In this document: one piece after another, positions 41,801-53,908 of the stretch | Layout of the letters: the number at the start of each line of letters is the position of its first letter | Numbering within the stretch: the stretch's first letter is position 1 | Source of the DNA: JAVDCA01 sp963819385 | GTDB lineage: Bacteria > Pseudomonadota > Alphaproteobacteria > Rhizobiales > Xanthobacteraceae | Assembly: GCA_963819385.1 (NCBI GenBank) | Contig: CAWFVV010000003.1 | Span: 992,001 to 1,056,000, forward strand | DNA: 64,000 nt | Direction: 5' to 3' | Program-made: the position numbers and the translations under genes | The notes under the pieces: generated by a model | Databases searched by the model: none | Seen by the model: the letters and a program-made list of their open reading frames with translations, nothing else | What the model was told of the DNA's origin: nothing

Positions 41801-44800
41801 ACCCGGACCATCGGCGACCCGTTCTCGCCCGTCGCCGCCGACGACTTGCTGGGGCTTGCGGATGGTCCGTTCGTTGGCGGTCTGCAGTTCGCGACCAATG
41901 GCGCCAACGAGGATACGATCGCCCGCACCGACAACGGCGACTGGACCAATTTCGGTCTCGCCGCGGGCGACCTGATCAAGATCAGCAACGATCCGGTCAA
42001 CGCCGGCGTCTATCAGATCGACTCGATTGGTGGCACGAACAACAGCATCATCACCCTGAAGGCCGTGGGTGCGGTTACGGCGGAATCGACGTCCGCGATG
42101 CTGTCGCTGTTCCATGGCATCGAGGCGACCGCCGGCAATATCGGCACCGCCGATGCCCCGATCCGCATCGATCTGGTTCAGAGCGCCGCCGGAAACGAGG
42201 CGCTGTTCGCCAAGGCTGGCCAGAGCGTCAATCTGGATGTGCAAACCCACCTGCGCGAGGACATTCCCGCGGGTGAGATATTCCAGCCGACGCTCAACAT
42301 CATCGAGGCCGGCACCGACGCCAATATCACGATGCGGGCGAGCGTCGTCGATAATCAGACGATCGGCGAGAGCGGCATTGCGGTCGACGTGCCGAGCGAA
42401 ACGGCCTTCGGCGATCCGGCCTTCGCTTCGTCCTACCATACGTTCTTCACGTTCTTCCGGCCCGACGGCAGCAGGCCGTCAGGCGTCGCCGACGCCGGCC
42501 TGCCTGGCCGGGTGTTTGCCCCCGATCCGGCGGGAACGCCGATCGACAGCACGTACAATTACGGGCTGATCGAAGCCGGCGGGAACATCGTTCTCAACGC
42601 CCTCGATTCATCCCCGACCGCGACCGAGGTCAATGTCCAGGGCACCACGGACATTCTCGGGAACGGCCACATCGATGTGCTGACCAACGGGTTCATCACG
42701 CTCACCGAGTATGCGGGTGACATGCGGGTGGGCGACATCACGTCCACGGCCAACGACGTCACGCTGAAGGCGCCGCAGTCCATCGTCGACGCGCTCGCCG
42801 ATGCGGACGCGGACGTGACGGGCCGCAACATCACGCTGCGGGCGATCGCCGGCGGCATCGGTTCGGCGGACAATTTCCTCGAAACCGACCTGCTCGACAC
42901 GATCGCGGGCGTTGCCCAAAGCGGCGTTCTCAGGGCGGATGCGCCGCTGAGCATCTACATCGAGGAAACCGAGGGCGACCTGCGGGTCGACCATGTGATC
43001 TCCGCGACCGGCGATGTCACGCTGGTCGCGCGTGCCGGGTCGATCCTGGATGCCAACAACGACGTCAATCCCGACAGTGCGGACGGGACGTATCGCGATG
43101 CGGACGGCCGGGTGCGCCAGGCGATCAACGTCGCGGGCGTGAACATCGATCTCGACGCCCGCGGCACCGGCAGCATCGGCCTCTCCACCGACGACCTGCA
43201 GATCGACACCGGGGCCGCAGGCCGTCTGTTCGCCCAGGCTGCCCAGAACGTGTTCATCACCGAGGTGAACGGCCAGCTCGATGTCCTGGCCGCGCGTGCC
43301 CTGGGCGGCGACCTGCGCCTGACCGTGCCCGATACGAGCGCGGTGAACACCGAGAACCTGGTGCTCGATAGCGGCGGAGGATCCGCCCGCATTAACGAGA
43401 GCGGACCGCTGCAGATCGATGCGACCGAGATCGTCGCCGCCGGCACCATCGCGCTGTGGGTGGGCGACAACGTCCTCACGTCGTCCACCAGCCGGATCGT
43501 GGCCGGCCGGGGCATCACCATCCGGGGCGACGAGCGGCGGAACGGCGATGACGCCGATCCGGGTGATGCCGATCCGGGCTTCGGTACGGTGATGAACCTC
43601 GGCGGGACGATCGGCAGCAGCAACCCGCTGGCGACCACGGCCCGCGGCTTTACGAGCATCTTCGGGAATAATGACGTCGATACGTTCAACTTCAATCAGA
43701 CGCTTCTGACCGCCAACACGCGCGTCTATGGCAGCCAGTACGACACGGCGACGACCGCGGACGGCGAGGACCGCTTCTACGTCAACCAGCTGCAGTCGAT
43801 GAACATCGACCGCGCCGGCAATGGCAACACGCTGACACTGGATGGCGAGAGCGGCACGGACTACTATTTCATCTACACCAGCGGCAGCCAGCACGCGCAA
43901 AACAACTACGTCATCAACGTGCTGGACAGCGGCGCGCCGGATGACGGCGTCGACGAGCTGACCGTCTATGGGGCCGACAGCGCGCTGAACGACGCCGGCG
44001 ATCCGGTCGACGACATCTTCCTGCTGCGGGCGATGAACTTCATCCCCAACGAGCCGGAGGCGTCCTCGCCCGGATTCGTCGCGCTGCTGCACGGATCCCT
44101 CGACGCCGCCATGGCGGGCACCAGCCCGGCGGCGGTGGAGCGCGTGAACTACGACGATCACCTGGGCCGTCTGACGGTCGACGGGCTCGGCGGCAACGAC
44201 GCTTTCTATGTCGACGACAACCGCGCCATCACCACGCTGGACGGTGGTGCGGGCAACGACACGTTCCAGATCGGGCAGATTTTCGGCACGCCGCGCGACA
44301 CCGGCGCCGACATTCCGGCGTCTGACCAGTTCCAGACGATCGCGACGACCCGCGGCTACGTCAGCAATGGCATCAGCGCCCCGCTGCTTGCCGAAGGCGG
44401 GACCGGCAACGACACCTTCACGGTCTACAGCGACAAGGCGGCGCTGCGACTGGAGGGCGATGCCGGCGATGATCTGTTCATCGTCGAGGCCTTTGCGCTC
44501 GCGCAGACCAATCCGGATGGAACGATCGCGACCGATGCGAACGGCGTCGCGATTCCGCTGACCACGGGCGGCTCGTCGAGCACGGGCGCGACGAACATCC
44601 TGACCGGCGCGGGTGACGATACGGTCGAATACAACGTCAATGCGCCGGTCTCGATCGACGGTGGCACCGGTTTCGACAAGGTGATCGTCATCGGGACCGA
44701 GTTCGCTGATCGGTTCGTGATCACCGACCAGGGCGTCTTCGGCGCCGGAATCAGCGTGACTTATTCCAATATCGAGTTGCTCGAGGTCGACGGGATGGAC

Positions 44801-47800
44801 GGTGATGACACCTTCACGGTGCTCAGCACGCCGGCCGGAGTCGTCACCCGTCTCGTCGGTGGGAATGGCAGCGATACGTTCGATGTGGCGAGCGACGTCA
44901 CCAACGTCGTCACCACGCAGGACCTGGGCGGCGAGTCCTCGTTCATCAATCACGAGGTCCAGTCGCTGGATCTGAACTACAATGGATTGCTGACCACCGG
45001 CATCGACCTCAGCATCGCGGGCGAACCGCTCGCGGCCGTGCCGGGCGGGCTGTCCAGCTTCGGCAACGTCATCATCAACGAGTTGGGCGGCGACACCTCG
45101 GTGCGCCAGACGTCCTCGGGCGACTGGGGCACGACCGACGACTACACCGTACAGCTCGCGGTCGCGCCGACGTTGGGCACGACGGTCTATGTGACCGTCT
45201 CGGCCGCGCTCGCCCCGCAGGAGAGCCAGCAGTCGGGCGGCGATTCGGTGCTGGTCTCGACCGATCCTGCCGAATTCGAGCATACCGACATCGTGAATGG
45301 TGTCCCGACGACCGTCCGGGACCATAGTGTCGTCCTGGCGTTCGACAGCACCAACTGGAACGTGGCGCAGACGGTTCATGTCGCCGCCGCGAACAGCACC
45401 GTGCCGCAAGGCCAGCGAACGGTGGTGATCAGCCACTCCGTCGTGGCGGTGGTCACCAACGCCGCGGCGGCGAGCGCGGCCGCGCAGGCGGCGACGCTCG
45501 CCCTCTACAACCACACCCTGGTGCGCAACGTCGCGGTGAACGTCAGCGACGATAACGTGCCGAACCTCGTGATCACCGAAACCGGCGGCAAGACGCAGGT
45601 GCTGGAAGGCAGCCTGGTGCCATTGCCGGATGGCACGACGCAGGGCATTGCCGACACCTTCACGGTCGGCCTGACCAGCCCACCGTCCACTCCGACCACC
45701 TTCCAGCTCAGCTACGACCACAGCCGGCTGCAGACGTTCGTCAACGGCGTGGCGACCGACACGGTCAGCTTCAACCAGAGCAACTGGCAGAGCGGCATTG
45801 TGGTCACCGTCCAGGCGGTCGACGACAACCTCCGGCAGGATCCGGCGGATTCACCGATCGCCTTCGCATGGAGCGCCGGCGATGCGTCGTTCAGCGGCGT
45901 GACCGGCCGTGTCGACGTGACCGTGCTCGACAACGACACCGCTGGCGTGATCGTCAATCAGCCGAATGGTCCGATGGTGATCAGCGCCGACGGCACGGTG
46001 ACGGGCACCTACACGGTGCGCCTCACCTCGGCGCCGACCAGCGATGTCACGATCACGCCGGTGGGTGATGGACTGACGACGGAATCGCTGTCGTCTCTGA
46101 CCTTCACGCCGACGAACTGGTGGAAGGAGCAGACCGTCACGGTGACCGCCGTGCCGGTGTCGGCGGGCTCGCCGCTGCTGCATCCGGGCACGAAAGAGTT
46201 CGCCGTGCAGCCGCACCTGCTGACGTCGCTGCACGGGCCGCTGGAGATCGACGGCGGCGTTGGCACCGATGCCCATCCGCTGGTCAACGGGGTGATGATG
46301 CCGGGCGAAACCAACGCGCCGGTCTTCAAGATCGCGACGCCGCCGCCCGAATCGACCCAGATCGACGTGCTCAATGTCTATGACGACTCCAGCCAGCAGG
46401 ACAAAATCGGCACGCTGACGGGCGCCCAGCTGACGGGCTTCGGCATGGCCGACGGTCTGACGTTCACCCACACCGCCTTCGGCGAAAGCAACGTCGTTCC
46501 GGGCGGCATCACCTACGGCACGGTCAATCCGGACGGAACCACGTCGAGCAACATCGAGGTGCTCAACCTGCTGATGGGGCAGGGCAACGATCACCTCGAC
46601 ATCACCAGCACGCTGCACACCACCGCCGATCAGGGCGGGCTGACGGTGATCCAGGGCGGCGGCAACCTGCCGGTCCAGGCGCCGGTCGCCGGCGTCTACA
46701 CCGGCAGCATCATGGGCGACACCATCATCGCCACGTCGCCGATCCCGGGCCAGACCGGCGGGCCGACCTCGCCGCTGGTGATCTTCGGCGACACGTCGCA
46801 GGACGGATCGTGGTATGCGGGCGTGCCGTATCAGGCGCTGGGCGATCTGATCTCGCAGGGCAGCGGCGCGCAGCAGCGGAATTTCCCGCGCGCCAATCCG
46901 TTCCGTAACAGCGGCAACGACCTGATCGACGCGAGCGCCTTGTTCGCCAACTACACCGGATCGCCGACCGACGTGGGGGTCACCATCTATGGCGGCGCCG
47001 GCGACGACACCATCAAGGGCACGCAGATCGGCGACTATCTGGCCGGCGGGTCGGGCAACGACCACATCTACGGCAACGGCGGCGACGATCAGATCTACGG
47101 CGATTCCGGCATCAACGTCGATGTGATCTCGCGCGTGCTGTCGTTCCCGACAGTCAATGCCAGCCTGGCGCCCAACAGCGACGGGCTGACGGCCGGTCAG
47201 GATTCCATCGATGGCGGCAGCGGCGCCGACATCATCTTCGGCGACCACGGCATCATCACGCAGGCGATCCCGGACGCGCAGCGGATCCTGAACCTCGGGC
47301 AGATCACCGACATCCGCACGACGCAGCCCGGCAACGGAGCCGCGGACACGATCAGCGGCGGGGCGGGCTCCAACCGCATCTTCGGCGGCGGCGCCAGCGA
47401 CACCATCACCGCCGGCGATGACCCGAACATCATCTTCGGCGATCAGGGGCACCTGAGCTACAATTCGGGCGATTTCCGCGGCATGGACGCCCAGGGCAAC
47501 GTCCTGATCGGCGCCACCGACGGCGACCTGACGACCCTCGATCTGGCGGAGAGCGTGGACACCGCCGCCCAGTACGGCGCGGCCGATACGATCACCACGG
47601 GTGCCGGCGACGACATCATCATCGGCGGCCAGGGCGGCGACACGATCGACGCGGGTGCCGGCCAGAACATCGTGTTCGGCGATCACGGCCAGATCCTGCG
47701 GACAGGCAACGGGGTGAACACGCCGGCGCCGTTGGATCCCAACAAGACGCACGACAACTACTATCAGATGCCGGCGCTCGGGCTGGTCACCTCGATCGAT

Positions 47801-50800
47801 GCGACGGCGGCCGACGGCGGTGCCGACACGATCACGACCGGCATCGGCCGCGACATGATCTTCGGCGGTCAGGGCGGGGACATCATCAACGCCTTCATCA
47901 GCAGCGGCGGCACGGCGGCGCAGGACGGCAACAACATCGTGTTCGGCGACTTCGGCGAGGTCGATTACATCTCCGAAGAGGTCGCGCAGAATTCGCCGTT
48001 GAACCCGATCCGCACCAACGATATCGACCGCATCTGGTCGCTGTTCACCGCTCAGGGCGGCGACGACAATATCGCCACCGGCGACAAGAACGACATCATC
48101 ATCGGCGGCGCCGGAAACGACACGATCTCGGCCGGCAGCGGCACGAACATCGTGCTCGGCGACAACGGCACGCTGACCTCCGCGCCGATCGACTCGGATG
48201 CGACCGCCATCTGGTCGGTGCATCTTTTCAATCTGGGCATCGTGCAGACGATCGACCCGGCGCCGGCGGACGGCGGGAACGACACGATTACGACGGGCGA
48301 CGGGGCCGACATCATCTTCGGCGGCCAGGGCAACGACATCATCAACACCTTCGCCAGCAGCGGGGGCACGGCGCAGCAGGATCAGAACAACATCGTGTTC
48401 GGCGACTTCGGCGAGGTCGACTACGTCTCCGAAGAAATCCAGCAGAACAATCCGTCGGTGAACCCGATCCGCCTGACCGATATCGACCGCGTCTGGTCGC
48501 TCTTCACCGCTCAAGGCGGGGACGATCAGATCACGTCGGGTGACAAGAACGACATCATCATTGGCGGCACCGGCAACGACACCATCGATGCGGGCGAAGG
48601 CCGGAACATCGCGATCGGCGACAATGCCAAGCTGACCTCGACGCCGTTCGACTCGGATGCCACCGCGATCTGGGGCGTGCCGCTCTTCAATCTGGGCGAC
48701 ATCCAGACCATCGGGTTCGGCCCTGGGGACAACGGCAACGACACGATCACGGGCAGCCAGGCCAACGACATCCTGTTCGGCGGCGGCGGCGACGACACCA
48801 TCTATGGACTCGGCGGCGACGACATCATTTTCGGTGACCAGGGCGAGGTCTCAGCCGCTAACGGCCAGCCGCTCGGCTCGAGCCAGTCGCTGGTGTGTGG
48901 GGATCTGGGTGGACCCATCAACTACACCGCGATCAATTCGTTCGTCGTGAACGGCGTGGCGGTGCCGGTGACGGTTGCGGGGGGCGGCGCGGGCAACGAC
49001 CGGCTCTTTGGTGGTGACGGCAACGACATCATCATGGGCGAGCAGGGCTCGGATATTCTTTATGGCGGCAATGGCGACGACATCCTGATCGGCGGCAGCA
49101 ACGTCTCGGGCGCCCAGGACAGCAACGATTACATCGATGGCGGCGCCGGCAACGATGCGATCGCCGGGGACAACGCGGAGATCTGCTTCCGGCCCGATGA
49201 TCTCGATCCGCGGTTCCGCGTGCTGAGCGGCACGCAGATCTATGCCTCGCCCGGCATGACCGGCCTGACCACGGCACAGGCCATCGGCACCGGAAGCCTG
49301 GTGACCGGCGCGGCGCAGAACGATCCGAGCCACGAAACGCAGTATGAGATCACGCTGCTCGATGACGTGCAGAACGACGGTCTCCTCGCGAGCGACACCC
49401 TGCCGACCACGCCATCCAACGAGTACGGCAACGACTACATCGCGGGCGGCGCGGGTGACGACGAGATCTTCGGCCAGCTCGGCAACGACGTCATCCAGGG
49501 CGACGGCACCATCGGCATGTTCGCCGGCAGCACGGCCTATCAGCTCGCGCAGGCGCAGCTCACCCTGCAACTCGCGACCGGCGGGACGTATCAGCTCCCG
49601 ACGAGCGGCTTCACCACCTTCGGCGCCGCCCGTGGCGGGCCGGTGCCGACCGATCCCAACAATTTCGGTTTCAGCGCCAACTTCTCCGGCGCGCTGACCG
49701 TCAACCCAAGCTTCGAAGGCGCGGGCGACGGCAACGACTACATCGAGGGCAACGGCGGCAGCGACGTCATCTTCGGCGGCCTCGGCCAGGACGACATCAT
49801 CGGCGGCAGCTCCGATCTGTATGGGTTGACGGCGCGCAGCCAGCGTCCTGACGGCTCAGACATGATCTTCGGTGGCGCCGGAACGGAGATTTCGCTCAAC
49901 GATCCGGGCCAGGCAACCGTCGACAGCAACGGCAACATCACGGTGAATGCCGGCGGCCACGCGCTCAACTCCGACACGATCATTGGCGACAACGGCAATA
50001 TTTTCCGGCTGGTCGGCGTCAACGGCGTGGCACGGGGCACGGCCGGCACGAGCGCCACGATGGCCTGGAACGCCGCAGGATCGAACGGCGTCGCAAGCAT
50101 CAACGGCCTGCTCGTCTACAACTACGACTCCGACGCGGTCGGCACGAGCACCGGAACGACTGGCATCACCGCCGCCATCGACAACCACATCGTCGTGCGT
50201 GCGGTCGAGCAGCTCGACTACACGCCGGGCGGCGTCGACTTCAACCCGGCCTCGGCGAAGCTCGACATCGGCGGGGCTGACGAAATTCACGGCGAAGGCG
50301 GCGACGATTTCATCTACGCGATGACGGGCAGCGACGCCGTGTATGGCGAGGGCCAGAACGACAACATCATCGGCGGTTACGGCAACGACTGGATCTCCGG
50401 CGGCACCGGTGACGACGCGATCATCGGCGACGATGGCCGGATCTACATGAGCCGCAACAGCATGAGTGCGGATCCGACCAACGCCGGCTATCTGATCAGC
50501 CAGGGTGAGGCGCTGAACGGCATCGCGCCGCTGCTGTCAAGCGACGCCGATCCGAAATACGACGACGGGAACGTGCTCAACGAGCTGATCTCGACGCCCG
50601 GCAACATGCAGGTCGACACCATCAATCTCAGCGGTGCCCTGAAGGCGACCGTCGATCTCACCCCGTTCAGCGTCGACCCGGTCTGGAACAGCAATCCCAA
50701 CCCAACCGCGGATGAAATCGTGCCCAAGGGACACGACGACGACATCATCTTCGGCGGTCTCGGCAATGACTGGATCCATGGCGGCTCGGGCGACGACGCG

Positions 50801-53800
50801 ATCTCGGGCGCCGAGGCGCTGCCGCTGTCCTACACGCAAACCGAGGATGCCAACCTCAATCTGGCCGGCATCGCGGAAACCGACTACTTCCATCCGTACA
50901 ATCCGGGTGACGCGCTGCGCTTCAACCCGATCGATCCCAATTCGCTGCATCCGCAGATCGCCGGCCGGACCGGGGAGTTCGCTCTCTACGACGAGAATGA
51001 TCCGTTCCGGCAGATACTGCTCAATCCGGATGGCACGCTCAACAAGACCGGCAACGGCCTGCAGTTCTTCCTGAACTTCAACCAGAACGCGGGCGTCTTC
51101 GTGCCGGGCGGCACGTCGCAGCAGAACGGTAGCCAGTCCGTCACTTATGGGTCGGCGCACAGCGACGGCAACGACGACATCTTCGGCGACAACGGCAACG
51201 ACTGGATCGTCGGCGGCACCGGCCGTGACGAAATGTTCGGCGGTTGGGGCAACGACCTGCTGAACGCGGTCGACGATCAGACGGTCAACGGCGGGCTCAA
51301 CAACGTGCCGGTGACGCAGCCGAGCTACGAGGATCGCGCCTACGGCGGCGCCGGCAAGGACGTGCTGATCGCCAATACGGGCGGCGATCGCCTGATCGAC
51401 TGGGTCGGCGAGTACAACAGCTACCTCGTGCCGTTCTCCGAGTTCGGCATGGCGACTGTCAGCCGTACGCTGCAGCCGGAACTGCATGACTTCCTTTACG
51501 CGGAATCGCTCGGTGACGGCGTTGACCCGACGCGCTACTCCGATCTGAACAATGGCGCGGCGGCACCCAGCCCGACGAAGAACGACCCGAACCCGGGGCG
51601 CAACGGCGAGCCGGCGGGCGAGCTCGGCCTGGTCCTGCAGCAGGACGCCGCGTGGCACGGCCAGACCGGAGCGCCCACCGATCCGCAAGCCGGTAACACG
51701 CCGGGTACGCAGCGGGACGTGCTGCGCAGCGCGTCCTTCAGTGGCAACGGCCCGAGCGGCATGCTGACGGACACCGGCACATGGTCGGTGACGGCAGGTG
51801 CCATTCAGAACGCCGTCAACACCGCGGCGGGCGACAACGTCAGCCTGTTCGATCTCGACACTTGGCTGCCGTCTTATTACGAGGTGCAGTCGACCTTGAA
51901 GGTCACCAACGGTGGCAGCCAGGCCAACGGCTTCATCATCTTCGACTACCAGAGCCCGACCGACTTCAAATATGCCGGCATCGATGTCACGCATAATGTC
52001 TTGAAGATCGGTCAGCGTACGGCGTCGGGGTGGACTGATCTCGCCACGCTTCCGGCCGGCAAGCCGAGCCTTTCCTTGAACCAGAACAACACTCTCTTGC
52101 TCGCTGCCAACGGCTCGACAGTTACGCTGACCTTGGGTTCCGGCGCCGGAAAGAATGCTCAGTCCTTGAGCCTGTCGTACACCTTTGCGGATCCGTTGAA
52201 CGACGGCGCGCTGGGCGTCGGCACGAACAACTCGCTCGCCGCGTTCAGTGCCTATACGGTGCAGACGGTGCCGATCAACTTCACGTACTCGGTGCTGGAG
52301 GACTTCTCGGACGGCGTTGCCAATAACTTCACTCCGCTGGCCGGGACGTGGACGACCACGAGCGGCACTGCCGGCCGCTATTCCGCGACGGCGCCCGCAA
52401 ACGGTGTCGCCATCAGCGCGCGGCCCCTGGCGGTGGCCCCGCTCTCCTATGTCGAGTACTCGGCGACCGTGAACGCCAGCAAGGCAGGTACCTATGCGGG
52501 CCTGACGTTCGACGCCACCTCGGCCAATGATTTCCTCTATGCCGCTGTGATTGCTGGCACGAACCAGGTGGTGCTGGGTCATCGCAGCAACGGCGTCTGG
52601 TACGTCGACGCCACGGCGAGCGCGACCATCAAGGCCGGGACGGACTACAGCTTGCTCGTCGCGCTGTCGGACGACACGACGAACAATGTGAATGTCGTGC
52701 TCAACGGTACGACCGTACTGAGCGTCAACTATAACTTCCTCGTGCATGACGGCGGCGTCGGGCTGTTCGCCCGCAACGGCAACGCGTCGTTCGACAATGT
52801 GCTGATCCGCGGCGACGACATCGCCTATGCGGGCGGCGGCGTCCCGCAGGTGGCGGCGGTGACGGCCTCTCCATCGACCGACCTCGCCTCGGTGACTGCG
52901 GACGGGTTGGCCGCCATTGTCGCCACCGCAAAAGACCTGTGGACCTCGGCGCTTGGCGCCGGCGATCAGCGATTGGCAATCCTCGACCAGGTAACCGTTC
53001 TGGTGGCCGACTTGCCCGACGGGATGCTTGGCGCAACGACCGGCACCACGATCGTTCTCGACGGCAGCGCTGCTGGGTGGGGCTGGTTCGTCGACCCGAC
53101 GCCCAACGACAGCAGTGAATTCTCGATCCGCTTGGCGAGCGGGGTGCTGGCGGCGGCCCCGTCGAGCCCGGCTGCTGGACACATGGACCTGCTCACCACC
53201 GTGGTGCACGAGATGGGCAATGCCATGGGCTTCGCGGAAGATCAGGGGCAGGACGTCGCCGGCATGACCTTGCAGGCCGGCGAACGGCGGGTGCCCGTTG
53301 CGGCCGATCCACCGGTCTTGGGAGCGGCGTTGCAGGACGTTCCGCCGGCCGCCACGCTGCCGTCGGGCCCGGGTGCAGTGCCCGTCGCGTTCACGTCGAA
53401 TGCGGAGCCGGCGAACGCACCGAGTTGTGTCAATTCAGGCCAGCCGATCACTGGCTTGGCACCGGCTTCAAGTATCATGCCCGGCGCCGTGCCGCAGCCC
53501 ACATCGCACGTGGTGGATGCCGGTTCTCTCGAGGGATCATTGGTTTCCCTTGAAGGGCCATCGACCTTGGCGCAGGGCTTGGCGGTCGATTTGTCCCGAT
53601 CGCGCGCTGGGTCGCCGTCGGCGGAAATATCGGCCGATCCATCGCAGGTCGACTATTATCCAAGATCTTTCCACGCGGTGGCGTCGGGGTCGAACGAGAT
53701 TGACCCTCCGACCGTCGTCTGGAATAACGATCGCGCCAGCGGCTCCGACTCGACTGCGGATTCATCGGAAAGCACGCCGGGCTGGCTGGACGACTTCCTT

Positions 53801-53869
53801 AACCATCTTGGTCAGACCGAAACGCAGCGGAATCCGAATGCGGGAATTCGCGTGCATCTGTCGCCATGA
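26893..53869 (+). CDS. Giant LEPR-XLL repeat protein with RTX repeats (~8,990 aa, four frame breaks)
   Basis: One gene of 26,977 bp. Frame changes of +1 occur near 29980, 38315, 39369 and 39790. Removing one base at each gives 8,991 codons exactly, and the repeats run through every junction. Order: Arg/Lys-rich N-terminus without a Sec signal, LEPR-XLL motif (residues 49-59), beta-helix-like repeats, about 10 kb of 61-62-residue Ala/Val/Gly-rich units (one section with a 370-aa period), YYVxxLDDxTIxLT-type modules (28.9-29.7 and 39.0-39.7 kb), Calx-beta-like domains (about 45.1-46.2 kb), RTX nonapeptides (46.9-51.4 kb), two beta-sandwich-like domains, and a degenerate metallopeptidase-like end. 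The C-terminus WLDDFLNHLGQ then NPNAGIRVHLSP may be a sorting signal. Probably a surface adhesin or matrix protein. It heads a run of secretion-like genes 39 bp apart. Confidence 0.9.
27037..27069 (+). other. LEPR-XLL motif of the giant protein
   Basis: Residues 49-59, LEVIEPRLLMS, preceded by RAFT and an arginine-rich stretch. LEPR-XLL is a known N-terminal motif of very large repetitive bacterial proteins; its role is not established but its fixed position suggests targeting or recognition by a transport system. Confidence 0.85.
32681..36025 (+). repeat. Higher-order tandem repeat, period 1,110 bp (370 aa)
   Basis: The block ADAGGFALAL...GVGAS.AVNDIG recurs with anchors at 32681, 33791 and 34901, exactly 1,110 bp apart. 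A diverged fourth copy has its anchor at 36026, 1,125 bp further on (five extra codons). Each period holds six subunits of 61-62 residues with the pattern VN.I...V.A.I..S.V.A.G.V.V.A...A.I. Confidence 0.85.
46980..51400 (+). repeat. RTX calcium-binding nonapeptide region
   Basis: Many GGxGxDxxx units, for example GGAGDDTIKG, GGSGNDHIYGNGGDDQIYGD and GGTGNDTIDAGEGRN. They are interrupted by longer inserts such as SDATAIWSVHLFNLG. Such repeats bind Ca2+ and fold into a parallel beta-roll outside the cell. Confidence 0.9.
47825..48736 (+). repeat. 456-bp (152-aa) tandem duplication within the RTX region
   Basis: Two consecutive copies start at 47825 and 48281. Each carries DTITTG, GGQGxDIIN, NNIVFGDFGEVDY, DIDR-WSLFTAQGGDD, GDKNDIIIGG and SDATAIW in the same order. 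The strong similarity suggests a recent in-frame duplication. Confidence 0.85.
51781..52815 (+). other. Two beta-sandwich (concanavalin/LamG-like) domains in the giant protein
   Basis: The first contains YYEVQSTLKVTNGGSQANGF and FIIFDYQSPTDFKYAGIDV. The second contains YVEYSATVNASKAGTYAGLT and DFLYAAVIAGTNQVVLGHRS, ending VGLFARNGNASFDNVLI. The alternation of strands and the N-D-F-x-Y-A pattern fit glycan-binding jelly-roll domains; the assignment is by pattern only. Confidence 0.6.
52890..53286 (+). other. Degenerate metallopeptidase-like C-terminal domain
   Basis: The segment LDQVTVLVADLPDGMLGATT to HMDLLTTVVHEMGNAMGFAE followed by LQAGERRVP has the layout of the M10-like end of related giant proteins (DLLTVVxHELGHxLGL...LxxGxRRLP). 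Here the zinc motif reads HEMGN at residues 8771-8775: the first His and Glu remain, the second His is Asn. Confidence 0.65.
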
Positions 53870-53908
53870 ATTGTACCGTGTGACGCGTAACAAGGAGCCG
53901 CATCAACA

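Noticed and set aside
27736..53209. Long open frames on the minus strand opposite the giant gene (up to about 1,000 codons)
   Set aside because: High GC and regular repeats leave few stop codons in the antisense frames. The translations are Arg/Asp/Val-rich and lack family motifs, while the plus-strand frames carry clear repeats and domains.
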